Under the pieces are notes generated by a model, which ran no database searches, was not told where the DNA came from, and was given only the letters and a program-made list of their open reading frames with translations. The position numbers and the translations under genes were made by a program. Source: JADGHX01 sp963837755 (GTDB lineage: Bacteria > Pseudomonadota > Gammaproteobacteria > Steroidobacterales > Steroidobacteraceae). Taken from it: a stretch of DNA of 64,000 bases. Numbering within the stretch: position 1 is the first letter of the stretch; each line of letters starts with the position of its first letter. This document shows positions 1 to 8,303 of the stretch, one piece after another. The stretch spans positions 372,001 through 436,000 of the forward strand of contig CAWIOP010000003.1 of the NCBI GenBank assembly GCA_963837755.1, read 5' to 3'.

Positions 1-2
1 TC

Positions 3-428
3 GTAGAGTACGTGCGCAGCGTGCCGCCGGTTTCAACGCCCGACTTGCCGGCGCCGAAACTCGAGCTCGCGCCCGACCATCCTGGCGCACACGCCGCCGC
101 GGACTCGAACCCCAGAGGCCATGCCATCTTCGCAAGCATGTGCGCGGGGTGTCATTCCTGGACAGGCGTGAACGACTACGTGCCTCATTCGACATTGACG
201 GGCACTCGGGCGGTGAACGACCCCACCGCAACGAATGTGGCGCTCGCGGTGCTGCGAGGCGCGAGCACCTTGCCACCCTCCGGCGACATCGCCGTGATGC
301 CCGCTTTCGGCCAGACGTATTCGGACGATGAAATCGCCGATGTCTCCAACTACGTCATCGCGCGCTTCGGCGCGAAGCCATCGGCGATCAGCGGGGCCGG
401 TGTGCGCCGGCTGCGTGAGATGAGGTAG
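3..428 (+). CDS. Cytochrome c, C-terminal part (cut by window edge)
   Basis: The reading frame is open to the left edge, so this is the end of a longer gene; the GTG at 12 is only an internal codon. One heme-binding CAGCH motif lies at bases 141-155, and a downstream MPAF segment can supply the axial methionine. The preceding YVRSVPP sequence and proline-rich linker resemble the link before the last heme of three-heme cytochrome subunits of membrane-bound alcohol, gluconate or sorbitol dehydrogenases. In that family the protein is periplasmic and passes electrons from the dehydrogenase to ubiquinone. The membership of that family is inferred from this short piece; the c-type heme domain itself is clear. 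Confidence 0.85.
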   Translation, partial: VEYVRSVPPVSTPDLPAPKLELAPDHPGAHAAADSNPRGHAIFASMCAGCHSWTGVNDYVPHSTLTGTRAVNDPTATNVALAVLRGASTLPPSGDIAVMPAFGQTYSDDEIADVSNYVIARFGAKPSAISGAGVRRLREMR

Positions 429-645
429 CTGAAGGCGTCGAGCCGGCTCCGCACGCAGGAACGGAACGGCCTGCTCGCGCACGAAATCGGCGGAGCCGCT
501 GAGACGTAAACTCGGCGGCCCGCGCGGGCGCCCTTGGGAACAGGGCGCAATCACGTGACATCCAATGCCATGTAGAGACTGAGCTCGGCCCAGCTGAACT
601 GCGCTGGCTGAGCCGGGCCATGGCATTCATTGGAGGAGAAACGTG

Positions 646-1179
646 ATGAAAGTGAACCATATAGCTGGCGCAGCCGTGCTGGCACTCACTGCGACGGCGC
701 TCTGGGCGCAGGGCGCCGGGCCGACGGATCCGCAGATCGCCGCCATTGTGGTGACCGCGAACCAGGTGGACATCGATGCCGGCAAGCTCGCGAAGGCGAA
801 ATCAACGTCTGAGGAAGTGCGGAGCTTTGCTCAGCTGATGATCACGGACCATGGTGGCGTCAACGAGTCGGCCACTGAGCTCGTGACCAGGCTGCACGTA
901 ACGCCCGAGAGCAATGCGACGAGCCAGAGCCTGCAGGAAGGAGGCGACCAGAATCTCGCCGCCCTCAAGAAACTCAAAGGCACGGCATTCGATCGGGCGT
1001 ATGTCGACCACGAGGTCGCGTATCACCAGGCCGTGCTCGACGCCGTCGACCAGACTCTCATTCCGAGCGCGAAGAACGCGGAGCTGAAGGCGCTGCTGGT
1101 CAAGGTGCGCCCGGCGTTCGTCGCCCATCTGGGGCACGCCAGGCAATTGCAGGCGTCGCTGGGCAAGAGCGGTGGCTGA
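646..1179 (+). CDS. DUF4142 family exported protein
   Basis: A 177-residue protein with a signal peptide (hydrophobic stretch through about residue 20, LWAQ cleavage region) and an all-helical body. The sequence matches the DUF4142 pattern: an ANQVDIDAGKLAKAKS-like helix, then FAQLMITDH, then a late DHEVAYHQAVLDAVDQ helix rich in His and Asp. This family has a ferritin-like fold and unknown function; it is periplasmic. The ATG at 646 is preferred to the GTG at 643 because a GGAGGA ribosome site lies at 632-637. The next gene starts inside its last codons (overlap at 1172-1179), so the two are probably co-translated with the copper protein. Confidence 0.85.
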   Translation: MKVNHIAGAAVLALTATALWAQGAGPTDPQIAAIVVTANQVDIDAGKLAKAKSTSEEVRSFAQLMITDHGGVNESATELVTRLHVTPESNATSQSLQEGGDQNLAALKKLKGTAFDRAYVDHEVAYHQAVLDAVDQTLIPSAKNAELKALLVKVRPAFVAHLGHARQLQASLGKSGG

Positions 1180-1549
1180 GGGCACTCGTGCCAATCGCCG
1201 GCGCCGGGGATTCCCGGCGCGGGCGTTCGCGGTGACCCTGGCGGTGGCACTCTCAGGCGTCGGCGCTGGCTTGGGAGTCGCGGAGGCGGGCGCGGCTCCC
1301 GAGACTCACGTCGTCACGATCGAGGGCATGCGCTTCAACCCGGAGTCGCTGACGGTGAACAAGGGAGATCGCGTCGTGTGGATCAACAAAGACCTGTTTC
1401 CCCACACGGCCACTTCGGGTGCGAAGGCGTTCGATTCGCACAGCATTGCCCCGGAGGCATCGTGGAGTTTTGTGGCCCGTGCCGCAGGTGACTATGCTTA
1501 CGGCTGCGCGTTGCACCCCACGATGAAGGGTAGGCTCACTGTACGTTGA
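1172..1549 (+). CDS. Cupredoxin (plastocyanin/amicyanin-like blue copper protein)
   Basis: A 125-residue exported protein with an arginine-rich start and an Ala-rich signal peptide through about residue 42. The mature domain carries all type-1 copper ligands: His78 (FPHTA), Cys112, His115 and Met118 in CALHPTM. It is a periplasmic single-electron carrier by family. It starts at GTG inside the end of the DUF4142 gene and is followed 21 bases later by an ECF sigma factor. The trio looks like one transcription unit, next to a cytochrome c, suggesting periplasmic electron transfer or oxidative stress; that role is inferred. Confidence 0.85.
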   Translation: MAEGTRANRRRRGFPARAFAVTLAVALSGVGAGLGVAEAGAAPETHVVTIEGMRFNPESLTVNKGDRVVWINKDLFPHTATSGAKAFDSHSIAPEASWSFVARAAGDYAYGCALHPTMKGRLTVR

Positions 1550-1570
1550 TGTGGCGGGAGGCCCTGTCGC

Positions 1571-2251
1571 ATGACAAATTCCGAAACCGCGCATTCCCGT
1601 CGCGGCGACGATGATGAAGCTTCTGTCGTCCGCCGAATCGTCGCCGGCGATCGATCGGCGTTCGAGCTGCTGATGCGGCGGCATAACCGCCGGTTGTACC
1701 GTCTGGCGCGCGCCATTCTGCGCAATGACTCGGAAGCCGAAGACGCTCTGCAGGAGGCGTACCTTTCTGCGTATCGGTCGATCGGCCAGTTCCGTGGCGA
1801 CGCCGCTCTCTCCACCTGGCTTTCGCGACTGGTGCTCAATGAGTGTCTGGGCCGCCGGCGCCGCGCGGCCCGCCGCCAGAACGTGATTCCCATCAGCGGC
1901 TCAAACTCGGAACCCGAGATGCACGCCATGCCCGCCCGTGATGCCGACCTGCCGGACGAGATTCTCGGGCGTGCACAAATGCGCGCGCTGCTCGAGCGCA
2001 AGCTGGATGAGCTGCCGGAAAGCTTCCGCGTGGCTTTCGTTCTGCGTGAGGTCGAGGAAATGACGGTGGAGGAGACTGCGGAGTGCCTGGGCGTTCCCGA
2101 GGCAACTGTGCGCAGCCGGCACTTCCGTGCCCGGAGCCTGCTGCGCGAGGCGCTGGCACACGAAATGGATCTGGCCGAACGCGAGGTCTATGAGTTCGGC
2201 GGCGCGAATTGCGACCGGGTGATCGCCAGGGTCATGGCGCGGCTGGGCTAG
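1571..2251 (+). CDS. ECF RNA polymerase sigma factor (RpoE-like)
   Basis: A 226-residue sigma-70 family ECF factor. Region 2 is seen at residues about 30-100 (ILRNDSEAEDALQEAYLSAY and RGDAALSTWLSRLVLNE) and region 4 at about 145-200 (LPESFRVAFVLREVEEMT, then a helix-turn-helix with EATVRSRHFRARSLLREAL). The linker between them is longer than usual, and about 25 residues follow region 4. No anti-sigma gene lies next to it on the right, where the DNA turns into gene remnants, so its regulator may have been lost or lie elsewhere. It is probably transcribed with the DUF4142 and cupredoxin genes upstream. Confidence 0.9.
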   Translation: MTNSETAHSRRGDDDEASVVRRIVAGDRSAFELLMRRHNRRLYRLARAILRNDSEAEDALQEAYLSAYRSIGQFRGDAALSTWLSRLVLNECLGRRRRAARRQNVIPISGSNSEPEMHAMPARDADLPDEILGRAQMRALLERKLDELPESFRVAFVLREVEEMTVEETAECLGVPEATVRSRHFRARSLLREALAHEMDLAEREVYEFGGANCDRVIARVMARLG

Positions 2252-2522
2252 CACTGCCGGGAACCCTGCCGAGAAGGTACTGATGTCGCTGCGAATGCTC
2301 GATCATGCGCCGGATGTCGTAATCGAACCTGGCGGCGTGGCTGCTCCTGCATGCTCGGCTACCTGGCCGAGGTGGCCGATCGTGACGGCCGGCCGCTGAC
2401 ACCCGGTATCTCGAAACCCTTCGCCAGGCGGCTCACACCCCCCCGCCAAAAGCACTATTAAAAATTCAGCCGTCAAGTTTTAATAAGGAGGCTGGCTATT
2501 AAAAGTTTTGCATGGAGTCCCC
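2252..2522. other. Intergenic, degraded sequence
   Basis: No complete gene is seen. A short open stretch at about 2350-2462 on the plus strand (reading LGYLAEVADRDGRPLTPGIS) has coding-like composition and ends at a TAA in the AT-rich repeats; I do not recognise it. It may be the tail of a broken gene. Confidence 0.4.
2456..2507 (+). promoter_or_regulatory. Three copies of an 11-bp AT-rich operator-like repeat
   Basis: TATTAAAAATT at 2456-2466, its inverted partner AAGTTTTAATA at 2475-2485, and TATTAAAAGTT at 2497-2507 differ only at one base. The first two form a palindrome with an 8-bp spacer; the third lies about 16 bases before the TTG start of a Fic-like reading frame. The AT-rich block stands out sharply from the GC-rich surroundings. 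The arrangement suits binding of a dimeric repressor or autoregulator. The function is inferred. Confidence 0.5.
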
Positions 2523-2678
2523 TTGAAGCGACAGCCTTTCGGTGAGTACGAGATCTCCACGACGCTGGGTGAGGAGGTCCGCGCTTTCGTTCCGCCCCGT
2601 ATTCAGCCGCTGCCGGAACTACAGTTTTCCCCCGGGGCGCAGGGTGCCGAACAGCCACGGCCACTCCGCCACACTTAG
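2523..2678 (+). pseudogene. Fic family protein, N-terminal remnant
   Basis: From TTG at 2523 the frame reads KRQPFGEYEISTTLGEEVRAF and then a Pro-rich FVPP...LPEL stretch. This is the typical start of Fic_N-domain adenylyltransferase proteins (Y-x(n)-GEEVRAFVP-PLPP). Homology ends near 2635, where an unrelated MFS fragment on the other strand begins; the frame stops at 2676. The FIC core with the HPFx(D/E)GNGR motif is absent, so the gene is dead. The family assignment rests on about 35 residues. Confidence 0.5.
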
Positions 2679-2975
2679 TATCCCGGCCGCCGCGGTAGGC
2701 CCGAGCGATGCGGATATCGCAACCGTAAGCCCGAGAAGCGCGATGCCCCGGCCGACAATCTTTTGCGGAAAGACCGAACGCAGCAGCGCCGGCCCCATGC
2801 ATGCCATGCAGGCGCCGCCGAGCCCCTGAAATGCGCGCGAGGCAATCAGTGTGGCGATCGACGAGGCCATCGCGCATGCGGCCGATCCGAGCGTGAAGAT
2901 CAGCAATCCGCTGACATAGATCCGCCTGTAGCCCAGCCGATCGCCGAGCACAGCGAGCGGCGCATCACCTCCGGC
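2640..2975 (-). pseudogene. MFS drug transporter fragment (DHA2/EmrB-like)
   Basis: The minus strand reads LGDRLGYRRIYVSGLLIFTL, then a segment with ASRAFQGLGGACMA and a further membrane helix. These are the motif A loop and helices 3-5 of a 14-helix major facilitator drug transporter. Both ends are lost: the left end runs into the Fic remnant, and upstream of about 2975 no first two helices are seen. About 110 of some 500 residues remain, so it cannot be functional. Confidence 0.7.
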
Positions 2976-3171
2976 CGGCCATCGGCCAATAAAAGACCGG
3001 CCCGCAACCGCGCACCGGACGCAGTTGCTGCCCGGCGAGGCCCGCGCGGGAGGGCGCCGCCGTGCGTCCCTCGCTCAGCAGCGGATGCTGTGCCAACCCC
3101 TCACGCTCGCCGATGAGCTTGCGCACGTCCTCCGCGAGGGTCGGCGCCCGATCGTCGAGCGCACTCGCGCG

Positions 3172-3711
3172 TCACGGGCACGTGCCGCGTGCCCGCGCGC
3201 TGAAGAACCGGTCATTCGACTGCTCGAAGATCTGGATGGCTCTCTGGATGTTCCATTCGCGCTCGGACAACGTCTCCGGATCCCACTCGCTGCGCGGCGT
3301 GGCGAAGAAGTCGCCGCCGTAGATGTGAATGGCGCCGGTGAGTCTCTCGATGGGGTTCGAGACGGAATGAATGACATCGCGGGGGAGCGGCACGACGTTT
3401 CCTTGCGAGAGGGCGGTGGCCTTCACTGCGGAGACACGGCCGTCCTGCCGCTGCCAGAAGATGTTGTCTTCGCGGCCGGTGTAGATGCCGATGACGCTCC
3501 ACATGTTGTGCTCGTGTGGCATCAACTGCATCAGCGGCGACCATACGATGTTCAGGACCGTGAGGTTCGGGGAGCGGTAGAGGGTCTTGATGCCTCCTTC
3601 TTGCGGCTCGCCCACGCCGGCAAGCACGGCGCCGGGGTTGGACATGGCGCGGGCCATCACGTCCTGCACAGCGGACTGGGCCACCTGGGCATCGGTCGCG
3701 CCCTGATTCAC
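3172..3711 (-). CDS. Cupin-fold metal-dependent protein (cysteine dioxygenase-like), 5' end uncertain
   Basis: The protein has a cupin pattern: PHEHNMWSVIGIYTGREDN supplies a His-Glu-His metal site with the W..IG.Y.G.E.N.F signature, followed by IHSVSNP and IHIYGGDFF. This matches the predicted double-stranded beta-helix enzymes related to cysteine dioxygenase. Family-like sequence (FDVERFVEDCRQ) continues upstream of the GTG at 3711 to about 3770, but no good start codon is found there. Either the true start is unusual or the 5' end has been altered. It sits beside gene remnants on its downstream side, so it may itself be decaying. Confidence 0.65.
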   Translation of the reverse strand: MNQGATDAQVAQSAVQDVMARAMSNPGAVLAGVGEPQEGGIKTLYRSPNLTVLNIVWSPLMQLMPHEHNMWSVIGIYTGREDNIFWQRQDGRVSAVKATALSQGNVVPLPRDVIHSVSNPIERLTGAIHIYGGDFFATPRSEWDPETLSEREWNIQRAIQIFEQSNDRFFSARARGTCP

Positions 3712-4012
3712 CTGCCTGCAATCTTCGACGAAGCGCTCGACGTCGAATCGGGATGCGGGTTGCGTCCGCGCGGGCGTTGTCTGCGCAGCACGGATGCTCG
3801 TTGTGGCTCTTCCGGTGATTGCCGCGCGTTTCCGCAGTGGCTGCTGCTGAGTGTGTATGCGCCGATCAGGAGGCAGCGCTGAAGCAGTCTTTCGTGCGCG
3901 AGAACAGCGCCGTACGTCGCGCTCCCCGATTGATTCGGCCGGCGGAAGCGTCTCAATGTGGGGACGCGTATCAGGTCACATCGCTGCCGACGGATCTCTT
4001 TGGGAGAGCCCG

Positions 4013-4936
4013 ATGAAGCCCTTATCGGTGGTCGGAACGGGTCGAGTGCTGCCCGGTCTCGTGCTGCTCGCTTGTGCCGCCCACGCGACCGCAACGCCGG
4101 CCGCAAGCGATGCCTCCGACACAGCAATGCACTCCGGGCGCGAGGGCGCGGAGCCACTCGCCGCACATCTGCGCGACCGGGGCACCGGCGTTGTGACCTC
4201 AGTGCCGGGCGCTTACGTGCGTGAGGGCGAGGTGCTCTTCTATTCGTGGGTTGCGTATAGCGGTGACCACGACATCCAGTACGATCCGCCCGAATTCGGC
4301 TTCCCGTCCGAAATCGAATATATCGGCCGCTATCAGGCGCGCGAGGTCGATGCATGGGTCGCATACGGGCTGCGCGAGAACCTCGCATTGGAGCTCCAAG
4401 TCGCCGGGATGCGCGCGTCGCTGCAGAAATCCGCCGACGACGCGACAGGCATGCCGGCGGAGCTGAAGGAGTCGGGGCTGGGCGATGTACGAAGTCGCAT
4501 CAACTGGCGGATTCTGGCGGAGAGCGAGCGCAGGCCCGAGATCTATACCTTCGCCACGATGGCGTTCCCTCACGACAAGAAGAAGGCGCTCACCGGCACG
4601 AACGACTGGCTACTGAACCTGGGCATCGGCGCGATACGGGGCTACCGCTGGGGCACCATCACGCTGCGGTCGAGCATGGAGTTCGACTTGTCGTCGGCCA
4701 GCGTGGGGGACTGGGGCGAGGTGACGCTCGAGTATTTCAAGCGTCTTTCACCGCGAATGAGCGTCGTCGGTGCGCTCGTCCTATTGCAGGGGGATGAAGG
4801 GTCGGTGTTCGGCGAATTTCAATACCAACCGACTCAAAACGTGGTCGTGAAGCTGGGTGGGGCCCAGGCGTTGACGGCGAACGGGATCGATTGGTCCGCG
4901 CAGGCCGGTGTTCTTTTCAAGTTTGCCGGACGTTGA
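4013..4936 (+). CDS. Outer-membrane beta-barrel protein, unknown substrate
   Basis: A 307-residue protein starting at ATG 4013, with GGGAGAG about 5 bases upstream and a clear signal peptide (LPGLVLLACAAHATA). The frame is open further upstream, but that part has no leader. The mature part has alternating amphipathic strands and many aromatic residues (for example IYTFATMAFP, YRWGTITLRSSMEFDL) and ends in the strand QAGVLFKFAGR. It resembles the 'transporter'/MetA-pathway type of predicted outer-membrane channel proteins. It converges on the TonB receptor gene 31 bp away on the other strand. The specific role is unknown. Confidence 0.7.
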   Translation: MKPLSVVGTGRVLPGLVLLACAAHATATPAASDASDTAMHSGREGAEPLAAHLRDRGTGVVTSVPGAYVREGEVLFYSWVAYSGDHDIQYDPPEFGFPSEIEYIGRYQAREVDAWVAYGLRENLALELQVAGMRASLQKSADDATGMPAELKESGLGDVRSRINWRILAESERRPEIYTFATMAFPHDKKKALTGTNDWLLNLGIGAIRGYRWGTITLRSSMEFDLSSASVGDWGEVTLEYFKRLSPRMSVVGALVLLQGDEGSVFGEFQYQPTQNVVVKLGGAQALTANGIDWSAQAGVLFKFAGR

Positions 4937-4967
4937 GCGATGCGCGCGTCGGGGATCGCGATCGCGT

Positions 4968-7283
4968 TCAGCGATTGCGCACTCGCCAGGTCACGCCCAC
5001 GTTCAGGATGCGCGGCAGCCACGATCCCGGCTCCAGGCCTGCCGCTGCCGAGCTGATCTGTGGCGCTGTCAATCGGACGCAGCATTCGTTGCGGCGGTCA
5101 CCCACATTGGTCACTTCGGCCCAGGCCGACCACTCACTGCGGCCCGTCGGGATCGTCCACTCCGCGCGCAGGTCCACGGTGAAATAGTTTCGCCAGCGTT
5201 GCGAGTTGCGTGCGCCCACCATGAGTTGCGCCGGCATTCCCGTGCCCTGCGGAACCCACATCACTGGAGTGCTCGGCCAGCCTCGATGCCAGCCGACAAG
5301 CGCAGATGCGTTGATTCTTCCAGTATGCCAGGCCGTGCCCATTGTCAGCGCGTGCGGCTGATCCCAGCTGCGCGCCGCGTCTTGCGCCTCGAGCTCGTCC
5401 TCAACATGCGACCAGGCATAGCTTGCCCAGATCTCGACCCCGGACGTGAATGTACGACGCGCGCTCAGCTCAATCCCGGCCGCCTCCGAATTGTTTGGCG
5501 TAACACGCAGCCGGTCCGGTTGCAGGTCGGGCACGAGGGAGAGCGTATTGAGCCGGTTGTCGAAGTAGGGTTGCACGTTGCTCCAGCGCTTTCGGTACAC
5601 CTCGAGAGTCAGCCGCCCCGCATCGGGTTGCTCGTACGAAATGCCGACGATCGTGTGGATAGCAAGCGCGGGCTCATCGGGCCCATCCTGGGCCTCTTCG
5701 AGCCGCCATTCGTCAACGCGCTGCGCTTGCGTGAACCGTCCCCATGATCCGTACAGGCTCACGTGCGGGCGCAGATCGTAGCGAATGTTGAAACGAGGGC
5801 TCACCCGTCCAAGCGTCTTGAAGCCACGGTAATCCTGCGCATCGAAACGTGCGCCCAGCTCCGCTTCGGTGGCAGACCAGCGGTGGTGTGCGGCGGCGTA
5901 TAACGCATAGGTTCTCTCCCGCGGCGTTGCGCGCGCGCTGAGATCGTTCCCGGTACGACGCGAGAAGGCCGAGGCGACATCTTCCGCGAAGCGTTCTGTC
6001 CGGTCGTACAGGAGATCCGCGTTGCCGCGGGTGGCCTCGAAGCCATAAGTCCACGCGCGACCGGACTCGCTCCGGTATTCCCAGTCGCTGCGCAGTGCGA
6101 CGCTCTCGAAATCGCGTGATTCGTTCAGGTGTCCGTTCGCGAGACCTGCAATCGCCAGGTCACCGTCGCGCGTGCGTTCGGCCTTTGTGAGGGCGAGCAC
6201 GGTGCGGGAATGGAGATGTTTGCCGAAGCGTCGATCATGTGCGCCCCACACATACTCATCGCGGTAGCGAGCGGTTGCCCGCTCGTCGGCAGATTCGGTG
6301 GTCAGGTCGATGCGATCATCGAGCAGCAGCCATCCCAGCGTCCAGGATTGACTGTCAGTCGGATGCCAGCTCACGCGGCCGAGCGTGTCGGCGAACTGCG
6401 GTTCGCCGACATCGCCATTGACGGGTTTGATCACGACGTCACGCGTGCTGTGACGAAGTGTTGCGAGCCAGTCGAGGGGCAGGTGATCGCCGTGCCCGAC
6501 GGTGGCCAGGTTGTACGTGAGCCGACTTGCACCGATCGAATGCTCGTACCCCGCGCTCAGGGTGCGCGGCGCTATGTCGATGACGCCGCCGGAGCGCGTG
6601 CCGTATTGCACTGGGAACCCCCCGCTGAACACTTCGATGCGACCGACCGCCGCCGTATCGAACGCGCTGATCAGGCTCTGAAAGTTCTTCATGTGGAAGG
6701 GATCGGCAAGGGGCACGCCATCGAATTGCACGAGCACATCATCCAGGAGCGAGCCTCTGATGTATGCGCGCGAAGAGCCGTTGGTCGCAATGCCCGGCAA
6801 GACGCGCGTGGCACGCAGTGCGTCCTCGCGGCTGCCCGGCACCTGTTCAATGTCCGTACTGGACAGGAAGTGTGGTTCGCCTACCGCCCCATCACCCAGC
6901 GCGTAGCGACTGGCATAGACGGAGACCTCCTCGAGCGCCGGTGGAGACGGGCTCGAGTCAGGTGCATCTGCTGAAGCCTGCTCGGGCGTTGGCGATGCAC
7001 GCGCGACGACGAAATAGTCCGAGTCGAGTTTTCGCAAGATCAGCCCATGGCCTGCGAGAGCCTCCCTGGCGCGCGTCATGGGATCGGTGCCATGCAGAGG
7101 CGCGAGGACTTTCATGTCGGGGCTGACCAGTTCCGAGCTGTAGATGACCTTGGCCCCGGCGGCGCGCAGTTCCTCGAGCACAGCAGTCATCGTTGGCGCA
7201 TCCGCTTCAGCTGCGGACGCGCTCACGCACGCCAGGAGCAGCGCAGCCCTAGCGCAGCGCAGTACGCGCGAACAGCGCGCCAC
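4968..7283 (-). CDS. TonB-dependent receptor with N-terminal signalling (STN) domain
   Basis: A 771-residue outer-membrane receptor. A signal peptide (residues 1-25) is followed by an STN domain (about 30-95: MTAVLEELRAAGAKVIYSS...DPMTRAREALAGHGL). A TonB box-like EEVSVYAS comes next, then the plug (about 130-240: VPGSREDALRATRVLPG, DDVLVQFDGVPL, RIEVFSGGFPVQYG) and the barrel, ending in a strand with TWRVRNR. The STN domain marks it as a receptor that signals across the envelope to a FecR protein. The fecR and sigma genes lie directly upstream in the same direction, so the three form a cell-surface signalling cassette. The ligand is not evident; siderophore or another large substrate is possible. 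Confidence 0.92.
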   Translation of the reverse strand: MARCSRVLRCARAALLLACVSASAAEADAPTMTAVLEELRAAGAKVIYSSELVSPDMKVLAPLHGTDPMTRAREALAGHGLILRKLDSDYFVVARASPTPEQASADAPDSSPSPPALEEVSVYASRYALGDGAVGEPHFLSSTDIEQVPGSREDALRATRVLPGIATNGSSRAYIRGSLLDDVLVQFDGVPLADPFHMKNFQSLISAFDTAAVGRIEVFSGGFPVQYGTRSGGVIDIAPRTLSAGYEHSIGASRLTYNLATVGHGDHLPLDWLATLRHSTRDVVIKPVNGDVGEPQFADTLGRVSWHPTDSQSWTLGWLLLDDRIDLTTESADERATARYRDEYVWGAHDRRFGKHLHSRTVLALTKAERTRDGDLAIAGLANGHLNESRDFESVALRSDWEYRSESGRAWTYGFEATRGNADLLYDRTERFAEDVASAFSRRTGNDLSARATPRERTYALYAAAHHRWSATEAELGARFDAQDYRGFKTLGRVSPRFNIRYDLRPHVSLYGSWGRFTQAQRVDEWRLEEAQDGPDEPALAIHTIVGISYEQPDAGRLTLEVYRKRWSNVQPYFDNRLNTLSLVPDLQPDRLRVTPNNSEAAGIELSARRTFTSGVEIWASYAWSHVEDELEAQDAARSWDQPHALTMGTAWHTGRINASALVGWHRGWPSTPVMWVPQGTGMPAQLMVGARNSQRWRNYFTVDLRAEWTIPTGRSEWSAWAEVTNVGDRRNECCVRLTAPQISSAAAGLEPGSWLPRILNVGVTWRVRNR

Positions 7284-7316
7284 AGCTGCTAGGGCCGTTC
7301 GGCAGGTGTGCCCGGT

Positions 7317-8303
7317 TCATCCTCCAGAGCTTACACGGATCGCATCGTTGCGCAGCTCGAAACGAAGCGAGGTTGCGCTCGACACGATATCGATCGCCTC
7401 CATCGGCGTGAGGCCACGAATCGAGCCGTGCAAACGAGTCTGGTCGGCAACCTCGCGAGTGTGACCGTCTGCAATCTCCAGACGCCGGCCGGTCTCGCGT
7501 GCCGCCCAGTCGAGAAAGTCCGCGAGCCGGCGGTTCTCAATCGCGAAGTCCGGCGCCAGAGCCTCAACCCAGGACCATTGCCGACCGAAGGTCTTCAAAG
7601 GCAGGCGTACGATCGGCCCGGTTTGGGGTACGACCAACTCCGTGCCGGCTTCTGCCGTTTCCGTTCCAGCCGGGCGTCGCAGGCGAATCTGACCCTCTCG
7701 AACGCGAACCCGTAGTTCGCGCGCCCCGGTGGTCACTTCGAATTGCGTCCCCACGTGCTCAATGGAGCCGATCGCCGTGCGCACCGTGAAATGCAGTTCC
7801 CGGGGAAGCGTTGGCGGCAGGTCCACGTAGATCTGGCCATTGCGAAGCTCTATTTCGTCCGTATCGAGTGCTCTGATGACCGTCCCTCGTGCGATGCGTA
7901 GCGTACCTCCGGTGGTCAGTGCCACCAGAGCGGCACCGTGCGCCGTAACCCTCTCTCCGGTGCGAAGCGCATTTCCCGGACCGAGGGTTCCGTGCAGCAG
8001 AGGAAGAGACCCCGTTTCCAGAGTGCCGGCGTCAACACGGATGACGGACCCGACGACGGCGGCTTCAGCCGAGGGCCGCAACCACGCCACAGTTATCAGG
8101 GCGAGCGCAGCGAGTCCGGCTGCAAGGCCTGCCCACCGACTGCGCGTCCATCGTTGTCGAGCGACGGTGCGCCACTCAGCCTCGGCAGCGGCGCGAATGC
8201 GGGCACGGGCCGCATCGGTCAGTGGGTGGCGCCGCAACCCGAGCTCCAATGAACGCTCGCTCGGGCCTTCGCGGTCGCTCGAGTCGGAGGGTGTGGCGGT
8301 CAC
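7317..8303 (-). CDS. FecR-type sigma-factor regulator
   Basis: A 328-residue inner-membrane regulator. A cytoplasmic N-terminal part (residues 1-55) precedes one membrane helix (about 58-75, LAAGLAALALITVAWL). The periplasmic FecR domain follows (about 110-210, with ALVALTTGGTLRIARGT and HVGTQFEVTT). The C-terminal part (RRLADFLDWAARETGRRLEI ... GLTPMEAIDIV) is STN-like. By family it relays receptor occupancy to the cognate sigma factor. Its GTG start overlaps the sigma stop codon (GTGA at 8300-8303), showing translational coupling. It lies 33 bp upstream of the receptor gene. Confidence 0.9.
   Translation of the reverse strand: MTATPSDSSDREGPSERSLELGLRRHPLTDAARARIRAAAEAEWRTVARQRWTRSRWAGLAAGLAALALITVAWLRPSAEAAVVGSVIRVDAGTLETGSLPLLHGTLGPGNALRTGERVTAHGAALVALTTGGTLRIARGTVIRALDTDEIELRNGQIYVDLPPTLPRELHFTVRTAIGSIEHVGTQFEVTTGARELRVRVREGQIRLRRPAGTETAEAGTELVVPQTGPIVRLPLKTFGRQWSWVEALAPDFAIENRRLADFLDWAARETGRRLEIADGHTREVADQTRLHGSIRGLTPMEAIDIVSSATSLRFELRNDAIRVSSGG

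Noticed and set aside
3025..3882. 285-codon plus-strand frame
   Set aside because: Antisense to the cupin gene, whose metal-binding motif and family signature are clear; the plus-strand product has no recognisable features.
4908..5747. 279-codon plus-strand frame
   Set aside because: Antisense to the barrel of the TonB receptor; no motifs.
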